This document shows positions 1 through 6,404 of a stretch of 10,331 nucleotides of DNA, in pieces (position 1 is the stretch's first letter; each line of letters opens with the position of its first letter). The notes under the pieces are model-generated. The model saw only the letters and a program-made list of their open reading frames with translations. It was not told where the DNA came from and did no database searches. This DNA is from TMED27 sp964351195 (lineage in GTDB: Bacteria; Pseudomonadota; Alphaproteobacteria; Micavibrionales; Micavibrionaceae), in the NCBI GenBank assembly GCA_964351195.1, contig CAYGNI010000070.1, positions 1 to 10,331 of the forward strand, given 5' to 3'. Position numbers and translations under genes: made by a program.

Positions 1-1
1 C

Positions 2-1285
2 GTTGCGGTTGTCCGGGTTTCGGGGCCGGACAGTCATGCGGGGCTGAAGGCCTTGAGCGGGCGGGAGCATAAGCTGCGCGAGGCTGCGCTCTGTACGTTA
101 AAACATCCCGATTCACGTGAAACACTCGACCAAGCGCTTGTTCTGGCGTTTAAATCACCCTCCAGCTATACGGGTGAAGACGTCGTTGAATATCATCTTC
201 ATGGCGGCCGGGCGGTTGTGGAGTCTGTTTTGGGCGTTTTAGGGGGGCTTTCAGGGCACCGGATGGCGGAGCCGGGGGAATTTACGCGCCGCGCCTTTGA
301 AAACGGCAAGATGGATTTGACCAAGGCCGAGGCTGTGGCGGATTTGATCGATGCGGAAACAGCAGCACAGAAAAGTCAGGCTCTGGCGCAGATGGGCGGG
401 GTGCTGCATGCGCTCTATGAAGGCTGGACGCGCGATTTGAAAGAGGTTTTGGCGCATCTGGAGGCGGATATTGAATTTCCTGATGAGGATTTGCCGGAGG
501 GAATTTCCCCTGAGCTGGTGCCGAAAATTGAGGCGCTGCGCGCCGGGATAGCAGAGCATTTGAATGATAACCGGCGTGGGGAGCGGCTGCGCGATGGGGT
601 GCAGGTGGCTGTGATTGGTGCGCCCAATGCCGGCAAATCGAGCCTTGTGAATGCGCTGGCAAAGCGCGAGGTGGCGATTGTTTCCGATATTGCCGGGACG
701 ACACGCGATGTGATTGAAGTTCACCTTGATCTCGATGGCTATGCGGTGATATTGGCGGACACTGCGGGGCTTCGCCCGGATCAGATCGGCGCGGCAGGGC
801 AGGATGCGATTGAAAGCGAAGGGATTAAACGCGCGCTGGCACGGGCGAAGGACGCGGATCTGAAAATCCTGTTATTTGATGGGTCGCAGGAAACGCCCGA
901 CGGGCATACGCTTGATCTGATTGATAAGAATTCCATTATTGCTCTGAATAAAGCGGATGAAAAACATGGCGGATTCCACGTGGAAAGCGGGATTTGGGTG
1001 TCTGTGAAAAACGGGGATGGATTGGATATGCTCATTGGCGCGATAACAGAGCGTCTTCACGATTTGGTTGGGCAATCGGAAACACCGGCTTTGACACGGC
1101 GCCGACACCGCGCGCATCTGGAAGAGGCCTTGGGCGCGCTGGAGCGCTCTTTAAGGGCAGATTTGCCGGAGCTGATGGCGGAAGATTTGCGCCTTGCGAT
1201 CCGCGGTTTGGGGCGCATTACAGGGCGGGTCGATGTTGAAGATCTGCTGGATGTGATTTTCAATGATTTTTGTATCGGGAAGTGA
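2..1285 (+). CDS. mnmE: tRNA uridine-5-carboxymethylaminomethyl modification GTPase MnmE, 5' end outside window
   Basis: MnmE is a GTPase that works with MnmG to install the 5-carboxymethylaminomethyl group on wobble uridine 34 of certain tRNAs, in the cytoplasm. The frame is open from base 2 (beginning V-A-V-V-R-V-S-G-P-D), so a TTG at 53 is internal and roughly 15-20 N-terminal residues are missing. The visible 427 residues hold the folate-binding N-terminal domain (SYTGEDVVEYHLHGG), the helical domain (NGKMDLTKAEAVADLIDAET), and the inserted G domain. In the G domain, G1 GAPNAGKSS is at about visible residues 206-214, TTRD at 233, DTAG at 253 and NKAD at 316. The C-terminus is the catalytic FCIGK. 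G5 reads SVKNGDG. A parS site lies at visible residues 37-41. The gene points toward mnmG but is separated from it by an opposite-strand gene, so the two are probably transcribed separately. The assignment is secure. Confidence 0.97.
   Translation, partial: VAVVRVSGPDSHAGLKALSGREHKLREAALCTLKHPDSRETLDQALVLAFKSPSSYTGEDVVEYHLHGGRAVVESVLGVLGGLSGHRMAEPGEFTRRAFENGKMDLTKAEAVADLIDAETAAQKSQALAQMGGVLHALYEGWTRDLKEVLAHLEADIEFPDEDLPEGISPELVPKIEALRAGIAEHLNDNRRGERLRDGVQVAVIGAPNAGKSSLVNALAKREVAIVSDIAGTTRDVIEVHLDLDGYAVILADTAGLRPDQIGAAGQDAIESEGIKRALARAKDADLKILLFDGSQETPDGHTLDLIDKNSIIALNKADEKHGGFHVESGIWVSVKNGDGLDMLIGAITERLHDLVGQSETPALTRRRHRAHLEEALGALERSLRADLPELMAEDLRLAIRGLGRITGRVDVEDLLDVIFNDFCIGK
109..124. promoter_or_regulatory. 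parS centromere site 1, inside mnmE
   Basis: The 16-mer CGATTCACGTGAAACA matches the widely conserved chromosomal parS consensus TGTTTCACGTGAAACA at 14 of 16 positions, with an intact CACGTG core. Chromosomal ParB proteins load on such sites. It is read in mnmE as D-S-R-E-T. The T-to-A change at position 3 creates a GATTC (GANTC) site at 110-114. It is the weakest of the four sites and the farthest from parAB, about 4.4 kb away. Confidence 0.75.
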
Positions 1286-1290
1286 CAGAA

Positions 1291-1360
1291 GTCTTAGTTT
1301 TCGCGCGAGCGAAAGCCTTAGACGATGTCATCCTGAAGGGCGTTAGCCCTGAAGGATCTC
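1291..1360. repeat. Paired hairpins after mnmE, probable dispersed intergenic repeat
   Basis: Two hairpins stand side by side in the mnmE downstream spacer. The first, 1291-1323, has an outer stem GTCT/AGAC, a TTTCGC/GCGAAA inner stem and a GCGA loop. The second, 1330-1357, reads ATCCT-GA-AGGGC-GTTA-GCCCT-GA-AGGAT: two perfect 5-bp stems, a tandem G.A internal loop and a GTTA tetraloop. No T-run follows either hairpin directly, so neither is a canonical terminator, though they could still protect or terminate mnmE mRNA. The ends GTCATCCT...AGGATCTC recall, from memory, dispersed intergenic repeats seen in many bacterial genomes. Copy number cannot be judged from one window. Confidence 0.6.
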
Positions 1361-1401
1361 CTCGATTTTTAAACCGTGGGGACGCAGAGAGAGAGCGGAG
1401 C

Positions 1402-1797
1402 CTATGCAGCAATCTCTGGAGCATCAGGTGGGGTTGCATGCTGTAGATTATTTTCTCGGATATAATCGCGGGCGGCCGTTAAAATTGCATCAGGGTCAAA
1501 CTCTAGTTTATCATCCTTGCCTTTCCATGGTTTTGAGGCTTCTTCTCTAAAGGCCTGTGCTAGACGTCCTTGGATGAAGGAATGTTTTTCCAGAGCAAAC
1601 GCCAAGAAGTAAAGTACGAGGATTGGTTGAGCGGAGCGATTAAAATCGTCTCGGCGCATTATTTCAAGTTCATTGAAGCTTTTGTAGTAATGTTTATTAA
1701 AAGCGTCATCGTTACCATGCGCATCATTGAATTGGCTGCGTAGTTCCTTAGCTAATGCATAGGCAGTATGCGGAGTGATTTCTTCGGGTAAATCCAT
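1402..1797 (-). CDS. Unrecognised 131-residue protein encoded opposite mnmE and mnmG
   Basis: I do not recognise this protein. It has 131 residues, is soluble and charged, and has no signal peptide or convincing membrane span. The only hydrophobic stretch is short (residues about 58-68, PILVLYFLAFA). The centre is helical and basic/acidic in alternation, and the C-terminus is Ala/Pro-rich. A good Shine-Dalgarno sequence, GAAGGA at 1804-1809 on the minus strand, lies 6 nt before the ATG, which supports a real gene and this start. It stands alone between mnmE and mnmG, convergent with the first and divergent from the second. Its DNA is visibly richer in A and T than the flanking genes, which may indicate a later arrival. 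No function is proposed. Confidence 0.75.
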   Translation of the reverse strand: MDLPEEITPHTAYALAKELRSQFNDAHGNDDAFNKHYYKSFNELEIMRRDDFNRSAQPILVLYFLAFALEKHSFIQGRLAQAFREEASKPWKGKDDKLEFDPDAILTAARDYIRENNLQHATPPDAPEIAA

Positions 1798-1835
1798 GAT
1801 GGATCCTTCGTTGTGACATATTAACTATGTGCTGC

Positions 1836-1850
1836 TGAATATATTATTCA
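1836..1850. promoter_or_regulatory. Inverted repeat in the divergent spacer upstream of mnmG
   Basis: TGAATA-TAT-TATTCA is a perfect 6-bp inverted repeat with a 3-nt centre. It sits in the AT-rich spacer (1798-1897) that must hold the promoters of both mnmG and the minus-strand gene. It could be an operator, but being AT-rich it could also arise by chance. I see no convincing -35/-10 pair for either gene in this spacer. Confidence 0.3.
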
Positions 1851-1897
1851 AGCGGTATTTCCAGAAAAAATAATAACTGTATTTTTGGGTATAAAAG

Positions 1898-3829
1898 ATG
1901 TATAAACCCCCCATGAATAAGAGCTATGACGTCATTGTTGTTGGTGGCGGGCACGCGGGCTGTGAAGCGGCGGCGGCGTCTGCGCGCATGGGCGCGAAGA
2001 CGGCTTTGCTGACGCATCATCTCGATACGATTGGGGCGATGTCGTGCAACCCCGCAATTGGCGGTTTGGGTAAGGGACATTTGGTGCGCGAGATAGATGC
2101 GCTTGATGGTTTGATGGGGCGCGTGATTGATCAGGCGGGGATACAATTCCGTATGCTCAATGCCTCAAAAGGTCCCGCGGTGCGGGGCCCGCGTGCGCAG
2201 GCGGATCGCAAACTCTATCGCCAGGCGATGCAGGCGATTTTGCGGGATTATCCTAATCTTGATTTGGTGGAAGGCGCGGCGGATGATTTGATCCTGGATG
2301 ATGAAGGCGCGATTGCCGGGCTGAAATTACTGGATGGGAGCGAGATAAAAACGGCGGCAGTTGTTTTGACGACGGGAACATTTTTGCGTGGTCTTATCCA
2401 CCGCGGCATGGAAAAAATTCCGGCGGGCCGTGTGGGCGAGGCGCCGACGATAGGCTTGGCGGAAACGCTGGAGCGGCTCAACTTTCCATTGGGACGATTA
2501 AAGACAGGAACGCCGGCGCGGCTTGATGGGCGGACCATTAATTGGGACATTTTGGAGGAACAGCCGGGCGACACCCCTCCTCTCCCGTTTTCCTATATGA
2601 ACAGCGAAATCAAGGTGCCGCAGATTTCCTGCCACATCACCTATACGAACGAAAACACGCATAAAATTATTGCCGATAATATTCATCTTTCGGCGATGTA
2701 TTCGGGGCAAATTTCGGGTACGGGGCCGCGCTATTGTCCGTCGATTGAAGACAAAATTTCCCGGTTTGCGGATAAATCACGGCATCAGGTTTTTCTAGAG
2801 CCGGAAGGGCTTGATGACCATACGGTCTACCCGAACGGGATTTCGACCTCCTTGCCTGTCGATGTTCAGGGCGAATATATCCGTAGCATTGCGGGACTTG
2901 AAAACGTTGAGGTTCTCGAGTGGGGCTATGCGATTGAATATGATTACTGCGATCCGCGTGATTTGAAGGCGACGCTGGAGAGCAAGCGTGTGCGGGGGCT
3001 TTTCCTGGCGGGGCAAATTAATGGTACGACAGGATATGAAGAGGCCGGTGCACAGGGGTTGATGGCGGGGATTAATGCAGCGCTGCAGGCTTCTTATTAC
3101 GGTACGGGCCGAATCGTTTCACGTGAAACATCGGATGAATTTACATTGGATCGTGCGCAGGCTTATATCGGAGTTCTGATTGACGATCTTATCACGCGGG
3201 GCGCGCCAGAGCCTTACCGGATGTTTACGAGTCGCGCGGAGTATCGCCTGCGTTTGCGTGCCGATAATGCGGATCAGCGTTTGACCGACGAGGGGGTTGC
3301 CGTTGGGTGTGTGGGGTCTGAGCGAGCGAAAGTCTGGGGTCGGAAATCTCAGAAACTTAAAGAAGCACGGGCACTGGTTCAGGATCTTAAAGCGACGCCA
3401 AATGAGCTTGAGGCGCATGGTGTTGTTGTTTCCAAAGATGGGGTTCGTCGGAATGTACTGGCTCTTCTGGCGTATCCAGATATTGATTGGGAGCAGCTTC
3501 AGGGTGTTTGGCCGGAGCTTGGAGGAATTGATCCAATCGTGCGGGAGCAAATTGAGTGCGATGCGCTTTATGCCGGGTATATGGATCGTCATGATGCTGA
3601 CATCGAAGCATTCCGCAAAGATGAGGCTTTGGCTTTGCCGGAGGATCTGGATTATAAAGCCGTTGGCTCTTTGTCCAATGAAGTGCGTCAGAAATTGGAA
3701 CAAGCCCGCCCGGCGACTTTGGGGGCGGCATCGCGTATTCCCGGGGTGACCCCTGCGGCTGTTGTGGCCCTTTTGCGGCATGTAAAACGCAAGCCTTCAA
3801 AAGTGGAAACACGCGCGCATGTGGCCTGA
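1898..3829 (+). CDS. mnmG: tRNA uridine-5-carboxymethylaminomethyl modification enzyme MnmG (GidA)
   Basis: MnmG is the FAD- and NADH-dependent partner of MnmE in modification of tRNA wobble uridine 34. The product is 643 residues, close to the family's usual length of about 620-630. The sequence shows the FAD dinucleotide-binding motif VVGGGHAGCEAA at residues 14-25, followed by MSCNPAIGGLGKGHLVREID near 48-67. Further in are the catalytic-cysteine segments PRYCPSIEDKI and DYCDPRDLKA, the C-terminal FAD segment GQINGTTGYEEAGAQG, and EPYRMFTSRAEYRLRLR. ATG 1898 gives a five-residue extension over ATG 1913 (M-N-K-S-Y-D-V), which resembles the usual family start better. Neither has a strong Shine-Dalgarno sequence, so the start is uncertain by 15 nt. 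The end overlaps rsmG by 11 nt, consistent with cotranscription. A parS site lies at residues 407-411. Confidence 0.97.
   Translation: MYKPPMNKSYDVIVVGGGHAGCEAAAASARMGAKTALLTHHLDTIGAMSCNPAIGGLGKGHLVREIDALDGLMGRVIDQAGIQFRMLNASKGPAVRGPRAQADRKLYRQAMQAILRDYPNLDLVEGAADDLILDDEGAIAGLKLLDGSEIKTAAVVLTTGTFLRGLIHRGMEKIPAGRVGEAPTIGLAETLERLNFPLGRLKTGTPARLDGRTINWDILEEQPGDTPPLPFSYMNSEIKVPQISCHITYTNENTHKIIADNIHLSAMYSGQISGTGPRYCPSIEDKISRFADKSRHQVFLEPEGLDDHTVYPNGISTSLPVDVQGEYIRSIAGLENVEVLEWGYAIEYDYCDPRDLKATLESKRVRGLFLAGQINGTTGYEEAGAQGLMAGINAALQASYYGTGRIVSRETSDEFTLDRAQAYIGVLIDDLITRGAPEPYRMFTSRAEYRLRLRADNADQRLTDEGVAVGCVGSERAKVWGRKSQKLKEARALVQDLKATPNELEAHGVVVSKDGVRRNVLALLAYPDIDWEQLQGVWPELGGIDPIVREQIECDALYAGYMDRHDADIEAFRKDEALALPEDLDYKAVGSLSNEVRQKLEQARPATLGAASRIPGVTPAAVVALLRHVKRKPSKVETRAHVA
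3115..3130. promoter_or_regulatory. parS centromere site 2, inside mnmG
   Basis: CGTTTCACGTGAAACA matches the chromosomal parS consensus TGTTTCACGTGAAACA at 15 of 16 positions and holds the full 14-bp palindrome GTTTCACGTGAAAC. It is read as V-S-R-E-T at MnmG residues 407-411. It lies about 1.4 kb before parA and is expected to be a strong ParB loading site. Confidence 0.9.
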
Positions 3830-4445
3830 TTATTACTCAGATTCTATGGCAATTAATGTTTCACGTGAATCATGTGAAAAGCTTGAAATCTATCATGGGC
3901 TTTTGTTGAAATGGCAGAAGGCGATCAATCTGGTGAGCCCGAAAACGATTGAAGATGCCTGGGTCCGGCATTTTGCCGATTCGGCGCAGCTTTGCCGATA
4001 TATTCCTGAAGGCACAAAATGTGTCATGGATTGGGGGAGTGGTGCGGGTTTTCCTGCGATGGTGCTGGCAATTTTGCGTCCAGAGCTTGAGGTGCATATC
4101 GTCGAATCGGATGAGAGGAAGTGTCAGTTTATCAGGGCAGTTTCACGTGAAACATCTGCGCCGATTCGTATCCATACATCGCGGATTGAGGATCTTGAAA
4201 CTAAAAATATACAGCCAGAGCTCATAACGGCGCGAGCGTTAGCGAGCGCAGAAAAATTGCTGGATTACACTGTGCCATGGTTGGCGCAAAACCCTGAGTT
4301 AAAGATGTTGCTTTTAAAGGGTGCGCTGGCAGATGAGGAGCTTGAAATTGCTCGAAAATCCTTTGATTTCGAAGTTCAATCTCATGCCAGTGTTACGGAC
4401 CCTGCGGCGTCTATACTTTCGCTTTCTTCCATCAAAAAGCTTTAA
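3819..4445 (+). CDS. rsmG: 16S rRNA (guanine-527-N7)-methyltransferase RsmG (GidB)
   Basis: RsmG uses S-adenosylmethionine to methylate N7 of G527 in 16S rRNA. The product is 208 residues, normal for the family. It shows the SAM-binding loop DWGSGAGFPA at residues 71-80, the acidic end of the next strand in IVESDERKCQFI (residues 94-105), and the ARALA motif at 138-142. ATG 3819 overlaps the mnmG end by 11 nt. ATG 3846 (M-A-I-N-V-S-R-E) is an equally plausible start, as neither is preceded by a clear ribosome site. Two parS sites fall within this gene, coding for VSRES (14-18) and VSRET (108-112). A strong terminator follows 6 nt after the stop, ending the mnmG-rsmG unit. Confidence 0.95.
   Translation: MWPDYYSDSMAINVSRESCEKLEIYHGLLLKWQKAINLVSPKTIEDAWVRHFADSAQLCRYIPEGTKCVMDWGSGAGFPAMVLAILRPELEVHIVESDERKCQFIRAVSRETSAPIRIHTSRIEDLETKNIQPELITARALASAEKLLDYTVPWLAQNPELKMLLLKGALADEELEIARKSFDFEVQSHASVTDPAASILSLSSIKKL
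3857..3872. promoter_or_regulatory. parS centromere site 3, at the start of rsmG
   Basis: TGTTTCACGTGAATCA matches the parS consensus at 15 of 16 positions. The single change, A to T at position 14, creates a GAATC (GANTC) site at 3867-3871. It is read as V-S-R-E-S near the RsmG N-terminus. Inverted, site 1 has the same sequence except for the last base. Confidence 0.88.
4139..4154. promoter_or_regulatory. parS centromere site 4, in the middle of rsmG
   Basis: AGTTTCACGTGAAACA matches the parS consensus at 15 of 16 positions and holds the full 14-bp palindrome. It is read as V-S-R-E-T at RsmG residues 108-112. It is the site closest to parA (about 410 nt) and lies 267 nt from site 3. Confidence 0.9.
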
Positions 4446-4451
4446 GATTTT

Positions 4452-4487
4452 AAAGGATTCAGGTGTGCATAACCTTGAATCTTTTTT
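4452..4487 (+). terminator. Rho-independent terminator after rsmG
   Basis: The hairpin pairs GATTCA (4456-4461) with TGAATC (4476-4481) and GGT (4462-4464) with ACC (4472-4474). One T is bulged at 4475, and the 7-nt loop is GTGCATA. Six T residues follow at 4482-4487, and upstream A residues at 4452-4454 extend the pairing. It starts 6 nt after the rsmG stop and separates mnmG-rsmG transcription from parAB. Confidence 0.88.
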
Positions 4488-4531
4488 GAGGATTACTTGC
4501 ATTATATGTATGATTTTGCAAAAGTAGAATC
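4464..4531. promoter_or_regulatory. Spacer before parA: DnaA box and GANTC sites
   Basis: The 118-nt AT-rich spacer from 4446 to 4563 must contain the parAB promoter. On the minus strand, TTATGCACA at 4464-4472 fits the DnaA-box consensus TTATNCACA, and it lies in the terminator loop region. GANTC sites occur at 4456-4460, 4477-4481 and 4527-4531, the first two being the two arms of the terminator stem. I could not find a convincing sigma-70 -35/-10 pair. A functional role for these sites is inference. Confidence 0.35.
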
Positions 4532-4563
4532 TCTTCAAACACTTACATATAAAGGCTTTGAGC

Positions 4564-5412
4564 ATGGCTCCACCTTCCACGACTTCATTGCAGGGTTCTA
4601 ACCAAAATCCGCGTTTGATTGCGATTGCTAATCAAAAAGGCGGGGTTGGTAAGACGACAACGGCGATCAATTTGGCGACTGCTTTGGCGGCCATAGGTCA
4701 GCGTGTTTTGCTTGTTGATTTGGATCCGCAAGGTAATGCGTCGACAGGTTTGGGGGTGCGGCGCTCTGTGATTCGCAGCAGCTCTTATGACGTGTTGTTC
4801 GGCGATTGCGAAGTTTATGAGGCCGCTGTGGTAACGAAGGTGCCGCGTTTGTCTGTCGTGCCTTCTTCTGTTCACCTGTCCGGGGCGGAGATTGAGCTGG
4901 TGACCGCTGAGAACCGTGAGTACCGTCTGCGTAAGGCTTTGCGAAAGCCCCTGCCCTATGATTATGTGATTTTGGATTGCCCGCCCTCGCTCAATCTGTT
5001 GACATTGAACGCCCTTGTAGCGGTCGATTCGGTGCTTGTGCCTTTGCAATGCGAGTTTTATGCGCTAGAAGGTCTTAGTCATTTGACGAAAACCGTGGAG
5101 CGGGTGAAGCGGACGTTTAACGATCGTCTCGACATTCATGGTGTGGTTTTGACGATGTATGATCAGCGTAACAATTTGACTGCGATGGTGGAGCAAGATG
5201 TACGTGATTATTTCGGTGATAAGGTTTATCAGACTGTGATTCCCCGCAATGTGCGTCTGTCGGAGGCTCCGTCATTCGGGTTGCCGGCGATCGTGTATGA
5301 CATGAAATGTTCGGGGGCGCAGGCCTATATCAAGCTTGCGAGTGAAATTATAAAGCGTGAGCGTCAATATAAGCGCGCCCGTGCTTCACAAGAGCCGTCG
5401 AATGCGGCGTAG
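4564..5412 (+). CDS. parA: Chromosome-partitioning ATPase ParA (Soj family)
   Basis: ParA is the Walker-type ATPase that binds nucleoid DNA and drives movement of ParB-parS complexes. The 282-residue product shows the deviant Walker A motif KGGVGKTT at residues 25-32 with its signature lysine. It also has DLDPQGNAS at 52-60, the Walker B strand YVILDCPPS at 134-142, and NVRLSEAPSFG at 229-239. All are typical of chromosomal ParA. ATG 4564 is preferred over TTG 4558 because AAAGG at 4551-4555 sits 8 nt upstream. A 24-nt gap separates it from parB, so the two are surely one operon. The rsmG terminator upstream implies a separate promoter. Nothing is missing from the protein. Confidence 0.97.
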   Translation: MAPPSTTSLQGSNQNPRLIAIANQKGGVGKTTTAINLATALAAIGQRVLLVDLDPQGNASTGLGVRRSVIRSSSYDVLFGDCEVYEAAVVTKVPRLSVVPSSVHLSGAEIELVTAENREYRLRKALRKPLPYDYVILDCPPSLNLLTLNALVAVDSVLVPLQCEFYALEGLSHLTKTVERVKRTFNDRLDIHGVVLTMYDQRNNLTAMVEQDVRDYFGDKVYQTVIPRNVRLSEAPSFGLPAIVYDMKCSGAQAYIKLASEIIKRERQYKRARASQEPSNAA

Positions 5413-5436
5413 GTCTTTAAGAAAGAGAGTTTAGTT

Positions 5437-6399
5437 ATGAGTGACGTGATTGATACAGAAAGAAAGCCAAAGGCGAGAGGTCTTGGTCGTGGTTTGAATG
5501 CTTTGTTTGAAGACGAAGAAACAGGGTTTGCTGCGGCTGAGACTATAGAATCGGCTGAAATTGGCCAAATTCCAGCGTCTGGTGGAAAAAAACGCGATAT
5601 GGTTAGTGTTTCTGATCTGCAGCCTGGGGCGTTGCAGCCACGGCATGTTTTTGACGATGAAAGTCTTACGCAGCTTGCTGATTCGATTAAGGCACACGGG
5701 CTTTTGCAGCCGCTGTTGGTGCGAAAAATTGATGATTCTTCAGTGCCTTACGAGATTATTGCCGGGGAGCGGCGTTGGCGCGCAGCGCAAAAAGCGCAGC
5801 TTCATGAAGTGCCCGTTATTATCCTACAGCTCGACGATGTTCAAGCGCTTGAAATTGCTTTGATTGAAAACCTGCAGCGTGAAGATCTCAACCCAATTGA
5901 TGAGGCGCTTGGTTACCAAAAGTTAATGCAGGATTACGGCCATACGCAGGAAAAACTTGCGGAAGCTATGGGTAAAAGCCGCTCTCATATTGCTAATATG
6001 GTGCGTTTGCTGAATTTACCGGAGGGCGTGCAGGATATGGTTGCGGATCAAAGCTTGTCTATGGGGCATGCGCGGGCGTTGATTACGGTGAAAAACCCGT
6101 TAGAGCTTGCAAAAAAGGTAGTTTCCCAAGGTCTTAGTGTACGTGAAACAGAAAAATTCGCATCAGTTCACAGTGATTCTGAGAAAAAGAAGAAAGCAGC
6201 GATTAAAAAGCATGGCAAGGATGCTGATACGATCGCGCTTGAGCAAGATCTTTCAAATTCTTTGGGCATGAAGGTTCATATCGACAGCAAAAACGGCAAA
6301 GCCGGGAAGATTTCTGTCGAATTTAAAAATCTCGACCAGCTTGATGATCTTATTCAGCGCCTATCTCAGGCGTCGAGCCATGGACGTTTAGCTGGTTAA
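5437..6399 (+). CDS. parB: Chromosome-partitioning protein ParB (Spo0J family)
   Basis: ParB is the CTP-dependent DNA clamp that loads at parS and spreads along DNA, and it stimulates ParA. The 320-residue product begins with the short basic ParA-contacting box ARGLGRGLNALF (13-24). The CTP-binding N-terminal domain follows, with GERRWRA at 110-116 and ENLQRED at 144-150. A helix-turn-helix for parS recognition lies around 169-190 (TQEKLAEAMGKSRSHIANMVRLL), with SMGHARAL at 208-215. A Lys-rich linker (249-262) leads to the dimerisation domain. The SVRET motif after the HTH is a conserved family element. The purine-rich stretch GAAAGAGAG at 5421-5429 is a plausible ribosome site. The next gene starts 5 nt after the stop. 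Confidence 0.97.
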   Translation: MSDVIDTERKPKARGLGRGLNALFEDEETGFAAAETIESAEIGQIPASGGKKRDMVSVSDLQPGALQPRHVFDDESLTQLADSIKAHGLLQPLLVRKIDDSSVPYEIIAGERRWRAAQKAQLHEVPVIILQLDDVQALEIALIENLQREDLNPIDEALGYQKLMQDYGHTQEKLAEAMGKSRSHIANMVRLLNLPEGVQDMVADQSLSMGHARALITVKNPLELAKKVVSQGLSVRETEKFASVHSDSEKKKKAAIKKHGKDADTIALEQDLSNSLGMKVHIDSKNGKAGKISVEFKNLDQLDDLIQRLSQASSHGRLAG

Positions 6400-6404
6400 A
6401 TCTG

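Noticed and set aside
53..55. TTG at 53 as the mnmE start
   Set aside because: The frame upstream (V-A-V-V-R-V-S-G-P-D from base 2) is conserved MnmE sequence, so the gene begins outside the window.
251..724. 157-codon open frame antisense to mnmE
   Set aside because: It lies opposite well-conserved MnmE G-domain coding sequence and shows no gene features of its own.
972..987. Perfect palindrome TTCCACGTGGAA in mnmE, resembling parS
   Set aside because: Only 10 of 16 positions match parS. Arm bases important for ParB recognition differ, so it is probably coincidence.
2394..2402. TTATCCACC, one base off a DnaA box, in mnmG
   Set aside because: It is a single mismatched site within coding sequence, with no cluster around it, so there is no basis to call an origin.
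3119..3781. 220-codon open frame antisense to mnmG
   Set aside because: It fully overlaps a secure gene on the other strand, has no ribosome site or recognisable domain, and its composition is that of a shadow frame.
4558..4563. TTG at 4558 as the parA start
   Set aside because: ATG 4564 has the better spacing to the AAAGG ribosome site at 4551-4555 and is the more common start codon.
6135..6150. Half parS site inside parB (right arm GTGAAACA intact, 12 of 16 overall)
   Set aside because: The left arm has four mismatches including the CACGTG core, and the bases encode the conserved ParB motif SVRET, which explains the likeness.
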